Part shown: positions 33,801 through 38,629 of the stretch, piece by piece | Numbering within the stretch: the stretch's first letter is position 1 | Layout of the letters: each line of letters opens with the position of its first letter | NCBI RefSeq assembly: GCF_013179805.1 | Contig: NZ_SRRZ01000065.1 | Span: 1-39,801, forward strand | DNA from: Microcoleus asticus IPMA8 | Lineage (GTDB): Bacteria; Cyanobacteriota; Cyanobacteriia; Cyanobacteriales; Microcoleaceae | DNA length: 39,801 nucleotides | Direction of reading: 5' to 3' | Program-made: the position numbers and the translations under genes | Notes under the pieces: generated by a model | Database searches by the model: none | What the model was told of the DNA's origin: nothing | The model's input: only the letters and a program-made list of their open reading frames with translations

Positions 33801-34506
33801 TTATCGCCTCGCGGCAGATGTTAAAGATAAAATATTGGAGATTTCTGGACGAGTGCCGAATCAAAAACTGCGATCGAAAGCGGAGAAAATCGCTCAGCAA
33901 GCGGCTCCAAAATTAGGAATTGAAAATAAAATTATAGCTGTTGAAGTGCCTCCCGATCCGGTTTTAGTCGAAGCCGATGTCAAGCGGACGGCAGCTCTTT
34001 TGAATAAAGTAGAAAGCATTGATATCTCGGCTCGTTATGCAGAGGGAAAAGTCGCCGTTGCAGGTAGCGTGAGCAAAGTGCCAGATGCTCAGAAAATTAC
34101 TCAAGCTTTTGAGAAAATTCCGGGGGTGAAGTCTGTAACAAATACAGTAATAATAGGAACTAAACCGCAGTCAAAAATAATGGCAGTTCGCGTGTATTTC
34201 GGTGCCGGTTCGGCAAGTTTACAGGCGAAAGACGTAGCACAAAAGCTTAGCAAAGTCAAGGAATATATGGAGGGAAATAGCACGAAAAATTTAAGGATAA
34301 TTGGCTACAGCGATTTTAAAAGCAATCCGGCCGAAAATCAAAAGTTGGCACTGGAAAGGGCGACAAATGTGAAAGGTATTTTGGTTAAACAAGGGATAAA
34401 TGGCAACAGAATACAAGTTGCTTCTACTAAGGGTCGTCCCGAAGGTGTGGAACCAAATCAACCGCTGTGGCTGAACAGATTGGTAGTATTTGAGGTGATA
34501 AATTAA
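30898..34506 (+). CDS. Large coiled-coil, BON and OmpA-domain membrane protein
   Basis: A 1202-residue protein. Residues about 130-760 hold at least eight repeats of 60-70 residues with the core (LN)RKIDE.KLEVA.AIAP.V, predicted helical and coiled. Residues about 771-915 form a compact domain (AVFLIQAKSGLVISAV; GTSTIVLEVAGSCYLAVVMQG) that recalls a Roadblock/LC7-type fold. A single membrane helix (LPILPIICLAALGVIGVPWGI) is at 921-941. Two BON-like domains (about 967-1018 and 1025-1086) and an OmpA-like peptidoglycan-binding domain (1094-1200, with GYSD and NQKLALERAxxVK) follow. So the repeats lie in the cytoplasm and the C-terminus in the periplasm, bridging membrane and cell wall. Related proteins occur in filamentous cyanobacteria; function unknown. 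Confidence 0.8.
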   Translation: MTPSNDNSGKIYQSEKEVSDATMASSKAGEQLQELLTILTEFQLLKKSKKEPSELKLPLSEKSVQRFEDEENRRNQLSFRIESPPIVPEVLTDNEEMPSQRQENNNEKPDLSIIANVEKKYKPSEEELEQAVEEFKRLQQLLFERDLPEFYSNVLSVEQRLENFEQLMSEPEELRNLLRPLIPELVREELEGLKSEFKKAMELASNNKINGLELPTKLADLENQIAKFNQQQLPNAEQLMQRLIPVVGELLNRKLEESKLEVASAIAPKVNQVIYNQNGLEEHVVRIEDRVANIQQRYQQQPEDLIKQLVPVVSELLNRKISELKLEVIASVAPSVQVRIAWVEIEEKVLSIIERRLATQQSPIQKPEEIMAMLMPAITDLLNRKIDQSKLEVAAAIEPLIESAILQREVQGKLSDVESRLNNLQRQQKSQPEEIMARLMPLMIESLNRKIDETKLEVREAIAPAVNRAIQNSGIAAQILNNDSKIVAVQQQVLAEIEGLMARIMPVIVEMLSRNIGEAKLEIESAIAPAVDAIIQNKRIDQRLGKIEQQIVAIEHRIYESTDLFTDLLKPLIDELMVSHHAQLKKSVLESILPLLDEVVGYNYRLNDQVGELDRKITDAEWGGNREELLARIKIIFPEMMIQTINESKKSFAETIAPIIDEVINTKTRQNRQSMGVAISPAIPVGISHRISESPDEIAMALAPEMAAAIKQQIHLKREAMSDALYPIIGSTILKYIAERMREINEKLESALSPEGINRKIKAKFQGISEAELLMKETTALSVKAVFLIQAKSGLVISAVQHSQREQLELDTVAGMLTAIRAVVNDCISQSRNIAEIDAIEYGTSTIVLEVAGSCYLAVVMQGETRQWFKYKMRAIFKKIVQEYGVQIQSFNGDPATVPAEVNSYLQKLIDTEVKVKSPQLPILPIICLAALGVIGVPWGIHQYRSGVEASLEADTNLALQSAPELSVYRLAADVKDKILEISGRVPNQKLRSKAEKIAQQAAPKLGIENKIIAVEVPPDPVLVEADVKRTAALLNKVESIDISARYAEGKVAVAGSVSKVPDAQKITQAFEKIPGVKSVTNTVIIGTKPQSKIMAVRVYFGAGSASLQAKDVAQKLSKVKEYMEGNSTKNLRIIGYSDFKSNPAENQKLALERATNVKGILVKQGINGNRIQVASTKGRPEGVEPNQPLWLNRLVVFEVIN

Positions 34507-34507
34507 A

Positions 34508-34566
34508 ATGGGGAATTGGGAATGGGGAATGGGGAATTGGGCATAGGGCATCGGGCATCGGGCATT
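34508..34566 (+). repeat. G-tract tandem repeat
   Basis: At least eight runs of three or four G separated by AAT, AATT, CATA or CATC (GGGAATTGGG, GGGCATCGGGCATCGGG). This is low-complexity slippage sequence with clear G-quadruplex potential on the plus strand, just after the stop of the coiled-coil/OmpA gene. Further downstream ACATCCGTT is repeated three times (34691-34717), between CTTCCTTCTT runs. The 250-base spacer holds no gene. Confidence 0.8.
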
Positions 34567-34756
34567 GTTAATTGGGAATTTTCCCTAATGACTTATTTCT
34601 CTTAATTTATAGTAACGGGCAAGAAGGTTAGGACATTTTTAATCGCTGAAAATATTGCTCTGACTGCATTTCCCTTCTTCCTTCTTCCTGACATCCGTTA
34701 CATCCGTTACATCCGTTACAGAATCCGTTGCCGAACTTCCTTCTTCCTTCTTCCTC

Positions 34757-35581
34757 TTAAATTAATCGAACTCGCCCGGAGGTAAAGGCTTGTATTCGAT
34801 CGCCCGCCAAGCATACTAACAAGCGGCCGCTTCCGTCAATGCCGGCGGCTTCTCCGCAGATAGTTTCCGAGGAAAGTTCGATCGCCACCGGGCAGCCAAT
34901 CAACGCATCGCGGCGGCGCAATTCCGGCAAAAGTAGCGCTAAACCGGACTTGGAGGCTGGCTTGTCTGTGGTAGAAAACATATCGGCTAGTTCGAGTAAA
35001 TAGTGTCGCAGTCGATCGAGCAAACACAGTTCATCGGGTACTTTACTAGCAATAGAATGCAAGCTTACCGCATTGCCGATCGCCCTTTCATCCAATCCCG
35101 CAGCCACGAAATCTACGCAGCGGTTGAGTCCAATTCCCACAACGGCGCGAGTTTTGCCAGAAACATTGCCGTTGGTTGCTTCGCAGAGAATTCCGGCTAA
35201 TTTGTGGCGATCGATCCAGACATCGTTTGGCCATTTCAGGCGCAGCATATCGCGACAGTCGGGAACCAAATCTTCGATCGCGTAAATCACCGCTAAACCC
35301 GCTGCTAAACTGAGTCCCGGCAACAGAGTGGGGTTGAGGTTGTCGAGTACAAAACTAACAGTCAAGACACCGCTTGGGGCGTGCCAGGTGCGCCCGTGTT
35401 GGCCGCGCCCGCTGGTTTGTCGCCTAGTAAATACTGCATCTCCGTGGTGTAGTTGGGCCGCGCGGGCGATCGCCCAACTGTTGGTACTCGGACAGGTATC
35501 CAAGGAGTGTAGCCAGTGATGGAGGTTTGGGCGATCGGGTTCTGTGGATGCGGGCACGGGAGTTAAAGGCAATTCAGACAA
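34757..35581 (-). CDS. birA: Biotin-[acetyl-CoA-carboxylase] ligase
   Basis: Attaches biotin to the carrier protein of acetyl-CoA carboxylase. 274 residues, with STNSWAIARA, the biotinyl-AMP loop TSGRGQHGRTWHAPSG (GRGxxGR.W motif, about residues 57-72), LRLKWPNDVWIDRHKLAGILCE and VVGIGLN. The C-terminal SH3-like domain ends GRLLVCLAGDRIQAFTSGRVRLI. The N-terminal DNA-binding domain of E. coli BirA is absent, so this is a group-I ligase without a repressor role. It is transcribed away from the tRNA array, leaving a 250-base divergent spacer (35582-35833) in which I see only AT-rich and HIP1-like sequence. Confidence 0.95.
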   Translation of the reverse strand: MSELPLTPVPASTEPDRPNLHHWLHSLDTCPSTNSWAIARAAQLHHGDAVFTRRQTSGRGQHGRTWHAPSGVLTVSFVLDNLNPTLLPGLSLAAGLAVIYAIEDLVPDCRDMLRLKWPNDVWIDRHKLAGILCEATNGNVSGKTRAVVGIGLNRCVDFVAAGLDERAIGNAVSLHSIASKVPDELCLLDRLRHYLLELADMFSTTDKPASKSGLALLLPELRRRDALIGCPVAIELSSETICGEAAGIDGSGRLLVCLAGDRIQAFTSGRVRLI

Positions 35582-35833
35582 TGTTTGATTTGTAGTATTT
35601 GATATCTAAAAGCTGATTATCGCATTTTCCAGAAGTGCGACCTCGCGCGACGGCGAGAATTCAGAGAAATTGGAGTGTACTACAGTTTCAGCATCAGATT
35701 TACCTTACGCCACCACATCAGTTTAGCCGCACAATCTATTGATCTATATGGGTTTGAGGGAACGCAGAGGGTTGGTTGGAGCGATCGACACCCCTTTAAA
35801 AAACCCAATTTTAAAAAAAGTTGTATTACCCCC

Positions 35834-35863
35834 TTGACAGTCTTGTATTATGCAATGTAGTAT
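35834..35863 (+). promoter_or_regulatory. Sigma-70-type promoter of the tRNA array
   Basis: TTGACA at 35834-35839 and TAGTAT at 35858-35863, 18 bases apart, about 210 bases before the first tRNA. The -35 box is perfect and the -10 box matches four of six (TATAAT). It is the only strong match in the spacer pointing into the array and would give a long leader. Confidence 0.7.
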
Positions 35864-35914
35864 AAATGTATGGCGAAGGGAAAGAGCTTCAAAGCCTTAT
35901 CCCACCAGCAATAT

Positions 35915-35934
35915 GAACCTTGAAAACAGAATAG
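35915..35934 (+). promoter_or_regulatory. BoxA-like antitermination sequence
   Basis: GAACCTTGAAAACAGAATAG closely resembles the BoxA antiterminator reported in the 16S-23S spacer of cyanobacterial rRNA operons (GAACCTTGAAAACTGCATA, from memory). In rRNA operons it lets polymerase transcribe long structured RNA without Rho termination. Its place just downstream of the promoter fits the same role for a 3-kb untranslated array. Confidence 0.65.
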
Positions 35935-35966
35935 GAAGTTAATCGTGTCACATAATTGTGGACATC

Positions 35967-36067
35967 GGCGGTGTAGACTCCGGCAACAATAGCCCGATCG
36001 GGTTGTAGTACGCGGAATCAACCGCCACCCCGTCCCAACTTGAGTAATTCAAGGACAGAATATTGTT
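35967..36067 (+). ncRNA. Structured leader of the tRNA array
   Basis: AACAATA (35985-35991) pairs with TATTGTT (36061-36067) and closes a domain holding GGTTG (36001-36005)/CAACC (36019-36023) and CTTGA (36039-36043)/TCAAG (36049-36053), a three-way junction. GGCGGT (35967-35972) can instead pair with ACCGCC (36021-36026), which breaks the first inner stem, so two states are possible. No reading frame. Function unknown; processing signal, attenuator or separate small RNA are options. Confidence 0.5.
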
Positions 36068-36075
36068 CATTTTCG

Positions 36076-36151
36076 CGGGGGTATAGCTCAACCGGTCAGA
36101 GCAGTCGCCTGTCGAGCGAAAGGTTGCGAGTTCAAGTCTCGTTACTCCCGT
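36076..36151 (+). tRNA. tRNA-Asp (GTC)
   Basis: Full cloverleaf: acceptor CGGGGGT/ACTCCCG, loop CTGTCGA with anticodon GTC, T-loop TTCAAGT. No encoded CCA. The anticodon stem has only four regular pairs. First tRNA of the array. Confidence 0.93.
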
Positions 36152-36282
36152 CAGTCGATTTTAGATTTTAGATTTTAGATTTTAGATTTACTCCACAGGA
36201 GAAGAATCTCGGAATTGGAACTTTGGTCTAAAATCCACACCTCCTGTCGGAAAGCAAGTATCCGTTTTTCGGCGGGGGTCAA
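36152..36282 (+). other. Array spacer with heptamer repeat and tRNA-like debris
   Basis: Begins with five TTTTAGA-type heptamers, then TTTACTCCACAGG, which recurs at 38814-38826. ACAGGAG (about 36196) can pair with CTCCTGT (about 36240). CGGGG-GTCAAAG-TCCCG (about 36273-36289) has the shape of a T-arm, and CGGAATTGG recalls a D-arm, but no complete cloverleaf fits. Probably a decayed tRNA gene. Confidence 0.4.
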
Positions 36283-36357
36283 AGTCCCGTAGGCAAAAGT
36301 CAAGCCGTCTCCCCCTCAAGGAGAAGATTGCGAGTGCAAACCTCGTCGGGACTCCCA
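36283..36357 (+). tRNA. tRNA-Glu-like (CTC), degenerate
   Basis: Acceptor AGTCCCG/CGGGACT is perfect and CCA is encoded. The anticodon loop CCCTCAA gives CTC, but position 33 is C instead of the invariant U. The D-loop lacks the GG pair and the T-loop is TGCAAAC. It aligns with the Glu(TTC) gene at 36511 and looks like a decaying or specialised paralogue. Cyanobacteria normally use only the TTC isoacceptor. Confidence 0.65.
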
Positions 36358-36431
36358 GGTTAGGTGGCCGAGTGGTTGAAGGCGTCGGTCTGCAAAACCG
36401 ATTTTCGCGGGTTCAAATCCCGCCCTAACCT
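36358..36431 (+). tRNA. tRNA-Cys (GCA)
   Basis: Acceptor GGTTAGG/CCTAACC, stem TCGGT/ACCGA, loop CTGCAAA, T-loop TTCAAAT. It begins at the base after the CCA of the preceding tRNA, so there is no spacer. Discriminator T as in other tRNA-Cys. No encoded CCA. Confidence 0.92.
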
Positions 36432-36510
36432 CTGTTCCTATTTATTCGCAGGAGCAATTTCAAATCTCAAAGAGCAATCCAAAATCCAAAATCTAAAATC
36501 TAAAATCGAT

Positions 36511-36587
36511 AGTGCTGTAGGCAAATGGTTTAAGCCGCTTGGTTTTCACCCAAGTGATTGCGGGTTCAACTCCCGTCAGCACTTCCA
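36511..36587 (+). tRNA. tRNA-Glu (TTC)
   Basis: Acceptor AGTGCTG/CAGCACT, stem CTTGG/CCAAG, loop TTTTCAC giving TTC, T-loop TTCAACT, encoded CCA. Begins A rather than the usual G1. Preceded by heptamer repeats that end in TCGAT. Confidence 0.9.
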
Positions 36588-36591
36588 AACT

Positions 36592-36673
36592 GGGTCGGCT
36601 CTCCTATTGGCGTGGGTACCTGTCTGTAAAACAGTAGCTTAAAGCGTTGCTGGTTCAATTCCAGCCCGACCCA
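36592..36673 (+). tRNA. tRNA-Tyr (GTA)
   Basis: Class II tRNA of 82 bases. Acceptor GGGTCGG/CCGACCC, loop CTGTAAA with anticodon GTA, long variable arm (AGCTTAAAGCGTT), discriminator A. No encoded CCA. Four bases after the CCA of Glu(TTC). Confidence 0.92.
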
Positions 36674-36707
36674 TTTGTAACTGCATTTAATCCGCAGTTG
36701 CAATTTT

Positions 36708-36781
36708 GAGAATGTGGTGTAGCCGGATAACATCTCAGTTAATAAAACTGAAGATTGAGGGTTCAAATCCCTCCGTTCTCG
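36708..36781 (+). tRNA. tRNA, anticodon unclear
   Basis: Cloverleaf with acceptor GAGAATG/CGTTCTC, T-arm GAGGG-TTCAAAT-CCCTC and anticodon stem TCAGT/ACTGA. The loop reads TAATAAA, so position 33 is A and the formal anticodon is ATA, which makes little sense. A shifted loop would give AAT (Ile) or TAA. Identity cannot be fixed; the array otherwise lacks Ile, Lys and Trp. Confidence 0.6.
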
Positions 36782-36785
36782 CTGA

Positions 36786-36872
36786 GGAGAGGTGGCCGAG
36801 AGGCTTAAGGCGCTTTCCTGCTAAGAAAGAGCGGTTTAACAGCCGTCGAGGGTTCAAATCCCTCCTTCTCCG
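36786..36872 (+). tRNA. tRNA-Ser (GCT)
   Basis: Class II, 87 bases. Acceptor GGAGAGG/CTTCTCC (one G-T), stem CTTTC/GAAAG, loop CTGCTAA, long variable arm, discriminator G as SerRS requires. No encoded CCA. Confidence 0.94.
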
Positions 36873-36876
36873 TTTT

Positions 36877-36949
36877 CCCCCGATAGCTCAGTTGGTAGAG
36901 TGCTTGTGTGAAGAACAAGAGGTCGTCAGTTCGATACTGACTTGGGGGA
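36877..36949 (+). tRNA. tRNA-Phe (GAA)
   Basis: Acceptor CCCCCGA/TTGGGGG, stem CTTGT/ACAAG, loop GTGAAGA with anticodon GAA, T-loop TTCGATA, discriminator A. It begins C rather than the usual G1. Confidence 0.92.
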
Positions 36950-36955
36950 TTGCGT

Positions 36956-37030
36956 TGCCTTATAGCTCAATGGTAGAGCAAGCGGTTGTTAACCGCTAGG
37001 TTGTAGGTTCGAGTCCTACTGGGGCAGCCA
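36956..37030 (+). tRNA. tRNA-Asn (GTT)
   Basis: Acceptor TGCCTTA/TGGGGCA with two G-T pairs, stem AGCGG/CCGCT, loop TTGTTAA, T-loop TTCGAGT, discriminator G, encoded CCA. Confidence 0.94.
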
Positions 37031-37040
37031 TTTTTTAAAT

Positions 37041-37119
37041 TGCCGGGTAGACAAATTGGTAAAGTCGCCTATCTCTGAAATAGGAGTTTATGTAGGTTCA
37101 AAGCCTACCCCGGCACCCA
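37041..37119 (+). tRNA. tRNA-Gln (CTG)
   Basis: Acceptor TGCCGGG/CCCGGCA, stem CCTAT/ATAGG, loop CTCTGAA, T-loop TTCAAAG, encoded CCA. Starting with T1-A72 fits glutamine identity. The CTG isoacceptor is not needed where TTG reads both codons. Confidence 0.9.
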
Positions 37120-37124
37120 ATTAT

Positions 37125-37198
37125 TGGGAAGTCGCCTAATCGGTATGGCACCGCTCTTTGAAAGCGAAAAAATGCAGGTTCGATCCCTGCCTTCCCAG
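37125..37198 (+). tRNA. tRNA-Gln (TTG)
   Basis: Acceptor TGGGAAG/CTTCCCA, stem CGCT/AGCG, loop CTTTGAA, T-loop TTCGATC, discriminator G. Five bases after the other Gln tRNA. Confidence 0.93.
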
Positions 37199-37227
37199 TT
37201 CTGCTATTACCAAAGCAGATAAATTAC

Positions 37228-37304
37228 ACTCCTGTAGCCCAATTGGCAGAGGCCGCAGTTTCAAAAATTGTGTTGTGTGAGTTCAAATCTCACCAGGAGT
37301 ACCA
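37228..37304 (+). tRNA. tRNA with leucine anticodon CAA on a class-I body
   Basis: Acceptor ACTCCTG/CAGGAGT, discriminator A, encoded CCA, T-arm GTGAG-TTCAAAT-CTCAC. The stem GCAGT/ATTGT (with G-T pairs) frames loop TTCAAAA, anticodon CAA. The variable region is only about five bases, whereas tRNA-Leu normally has a long arm. Similar in body to the genes at 37490 and 37609. Confidence 0.7.
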
Positions 37305-37327
37305 AATTTTTAACTAAGTTTCTAGTT

Positions 37328-37408
37328 GCTCCTGTCGCGGAATTGGCAGACGCGGCAGACTTAAAATCTGTTTTATTTTGAGTGTGAGTTCGAGTCTCAC
37401 TAGGAGCA
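37328..37408 (+). tRNA. tRNA-Leu (TAA)
   Basis: Acceptor GCTCCTG/TAGGAGC, stem GCAGA/TCTGT, loop CTTAAAA, discriminator A. Variable region about 13 bases, intermediate in length and without a clear stem. 81 bases in total. Confidence 0.9.
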
Positions 37409-37412
37409 TAAA

Positions 37413-37485
37413 CGGGATGTAATTCAGCGGCCAGAAGCCATGCTTTGGGAGCATGGAGTCGTTGGTTCAAATCCAACCATCCCGA
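37413..37485 (+). tRNA. tRNA-Pro (TGG)
   Basis: Acceptor CGGGATG/CATCCCG, stem CATGC/GCATG, loop TTTGGGA, T-loop TTCAAAT, discriminator A. C1-G72 is typical of proline tRNAs. Confidence 0.94.
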
Positions 37486-37489
37486 CTTT

Positions 37490-37565
37490 ACCCCTGTGAT
37501 GTAATTGGAAAACATCACTCGCTCAGAACGAGTGTTTTTTGCAGGTTCGAGGCCTGTCAGGGGTA
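37490..37565 (+). tRNA. tRNA with leucine anticodon CAG on a class-I body
   Basis: Acceptor ACCCCTG/CAGGGGT, D-stem GATG/CATC, stem ACTCG/CGAGT, loop CTCAGAA giving CAG, T-arm GCAGG-TTCGAGG-CCTGT, discriminator A. The variable region is a run of T without a stem, so it is not a normal tRNA-Leu. Confidence 0.7.
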
Positions 37566-37608
37566 TGAGGTTTTATTCAATCTAAAATCTCAAATCTCAA
37601 ATCGTTTT

Positions 37609-37682
37609 GCCCCTGTAGCCCAATCGGTAGAGGCGCTAGATTTAGGATCTAGTTAGTGCTGGTTCGATGCCAGTCAGGGGTA
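37609..37682 (+). tRNA. tRNA-Leu (TAG), class-I body
   Basis: Acceptor GCCCCTG/CAGGGGT (first pair G-T), stem CTAGA/TCTAG, loop TTTAGGA, T-arm GCTGG-TTCGATG-CCAGT, discriminator A. Variable region is five bases. Preceded by a heptamer-type repeat (37580-37602). Confidence 0.75.
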
Positions 37683-37693
37683 TTTGGTGACAT

Positions 37694-37772
37694 CGCGGGT
37701 GAAGTAGCCTGGGTAGGCTTGGAGGTCTCATAAGCCTCTTAATAGCAGGTTCAACTCCTGCCCCCGCCACCA
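37694..37772 (+). tRNA. tRNA-Met (CAT), initiator-like
   Basis: Anticodon stem GAGGT/GCCTC frames loop CTCATAA, anticodon CAT. Position 1 (C) and position 72 (C) do not pair, a mark of bacterial initiator tRNAs, but the run of three G-C pairs below the loop is incomplete. Encoded CCA. Initiator, elongator or Ile2 cannot be separated with certainty. Confidence 0.8.
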
Positions 37773-37777
37773 AAAAT

Positions 37778-37849
37778 GCAGGTGTGATGTAATTGACAAG
37801 ATGAGGCTTTTGTAAAGCTTTCTTGCCAGTTCAAATCTCGCCATCTGCT
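37778..37849 (+). tRNA. tRNA-Thr (TGT), divergent copy
   Basis: Acceptor GCAGGTG/CATCTGC, D-arm GATG...(C)AAG irregular, loop TTTGTAA, T-stem GCCAG/CTCGC with a C-C mismatch. Same anticodon as the regular gene seven bases downstream, so a redundant, decaying or specialised copy. Confidence 0.75.
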
Positions 37850-37855
37850 TGGCGC

Positions 37856-37932
37856 GCTGGTGTAGCTCAATTAGGGAGAGCAACTGATTTGTAATCAGTC
37901 GGTTGTAGGTTCAATTCCTATCACCAGCCCCA
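37856..37932 (+). tRNA. tRNA-Thr (TGT)
   Basis: Acceptor GCTGGTG/CACCAGC, stem ACTGA/TCAGT, loop TTTGTAA, T-loop TTCAATT, encoded CCA. Canonical. Confidence 0.94.
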
Positions 37933-37937
37933 CAATT

Positions 37938-38008
37938 GCGGATATGGTGTAACGGTAGCATTCGAGTCTTCCAAACTCTAGGCACGAGTTCGAGCCTCGT
38001 TATCCGCT
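37938..38008 (+). tRNA. tRNA-Gly (TCC)
   Basis: Acceptor GCGGATA/TATCCGC, stem GAGT/ACTC, loop CTTCCAA, T-loop TTCGAGC, discriminator T. 71 bases, normal for glycine. Confidence 0.93.
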
Positions 38009-38067
38009 TGGCTAAACGAGAGGTTTTTTCAATCCAAAATCTCCAATTTCCAATCTAAAATCGGTTT

Positions 38068-38139
38068 GCGGGTGTGATGTAAAGGCTAGCATCTGAGTAT
38101 GCCATTCTCAGCGCATGGGTTCGAGTCCCATCATCCGCT
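38068..38139 (+). tRNA. tRNA-Gly (GCC)
   Basis: Acceptor GCGGGTG/CATCCGC, D-stem GATG-like, loop ATGCCAT framed by TGAG/CTCA with a T-T pair next to the loop, T-loop TTCGAGT, discriminator T. Preceded by a heptamer repeat (38031-38062). Confidence 0.9.
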
Positions 38140-38144
38140 TTTGT

Positions 38145-38219
38145 AATCCTGTAGCTCAACGGTAGAGCGTTTGCCTTACAAGCAAGATGTTGCAGGCTCA
38201 AATCCTGTCAGGACTACCA
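38145..38219 (+). tRNA. tRNA-Val (TAC)
   Basis: Acceptor AATCCTG/CAGGACT with one A-C mismatch, stem TTGC/GCAA, loop CTTACAA, discriminator A, encoded CCA. The T-loop reads CTCAAAT instead of TTCAAAT, so position 54 is altered. Confidence 0.88.
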
Positions 38220-38223
38220 ATAT

Positions 38224-38296
38224 GGGAGTGTAGCTCAATGGATATAGCGCCGCGCTTCGGACGCGGATGTTGTGGGTTCAAGTCCTACCACTCTCG
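38224..38296 (+). tRNA. tRNA-Arg (TCG)
   Basis: Acceptor GGGAGTG/CACTCTC, stem CCGCG/CGCGG, loop CTTCGGA, T-loop TTCAAGT, discriminator G. The last tRNA before the rRNA-like RNA. Confidence 0.93.
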
Positions 38297-38629
38297 TTGT
38301 TTTTGCTTTAATTTAAGGAGGTTGATTCCATTGAATGGATAATTTTTTATAGTAAGAGCGATCGCCCTTTGCGTGCCCCAATCTTTGGAGCCTACATACT
38401 TTAGTACGAGAGGAAAGGTAACGCTGTCAAAATCAGCGGGCGTTTGAGAACGAGGAGTGCGATGAACCCGGCAGGTTGGCTTAAAGGTAGCCATCCTTTA
38501 AAGAGTGTGTAATAACTCATCGGCGGAGTCCCTCTAGTAACTGAGAAAACGCAATGCTCTGATAACTTGCACGTCAAAGTGCGTGAAGCGCAGCTATCCC
38601 ATAGGGAATCGCGCATTAACAAAAAACAT
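38297..38629 (+). ncRNA. Chimeric RNA with 23S rRNA sarcin-ricin loop and GTPase-associated centre
   Basis: A non-coding 333-base segment between two Arg tRNAs. 38403-38414 reads AGTACGAGAGGA, identical to the universal sarcin-ricin loop core (E. coli 23S 2654-2665), framed by a ACTTT/AAGGT stem. 38475-38519 aligns without gaps to the L11-binding GTPase-associated centre (E. coli 1059-1103), 37 of 45 equal from memory. A1067 and A1095 counterparts are at 38483 and 38511, and pair C1092-G1099 is replaced by T-A (38508, 38515), a compensatory change. Order is reversed relative to 23S rRNA and intervening domains are absent. AAGGAGGTTGATTCC (38315-38329) near the 5' end can pair with the 16S rRNA tail. 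Other hairpins: CGCTG/CAGCG (about 38422-38438), GCAC/GTGC (about 38569), GCGC/GCGC (about 38588-38614). Function unknown. Confidence 0.8.

Noticed and set aside
36364..37656. Several reading frames within the tRNA array
   Set aside because: They run through tRNA genes and change identity with each; tRNA cloverleafs explain the sequence.
38285..38622. Two overlapping minus-strand reading frames of 69-73 residues
   Set aside because: They lie opposite the rRNA-like RNA, show no family pattern, and structure conservation belongs to the plus-strand RNA.
38297..38629. Remnant of a normal 23S rRNA gene
   Set aside because: The sarcin-ricin loop precedes the GTPase-associated centre, opposite to 23S order, with unrelated sequence around both; a simple deletion cannot give this.
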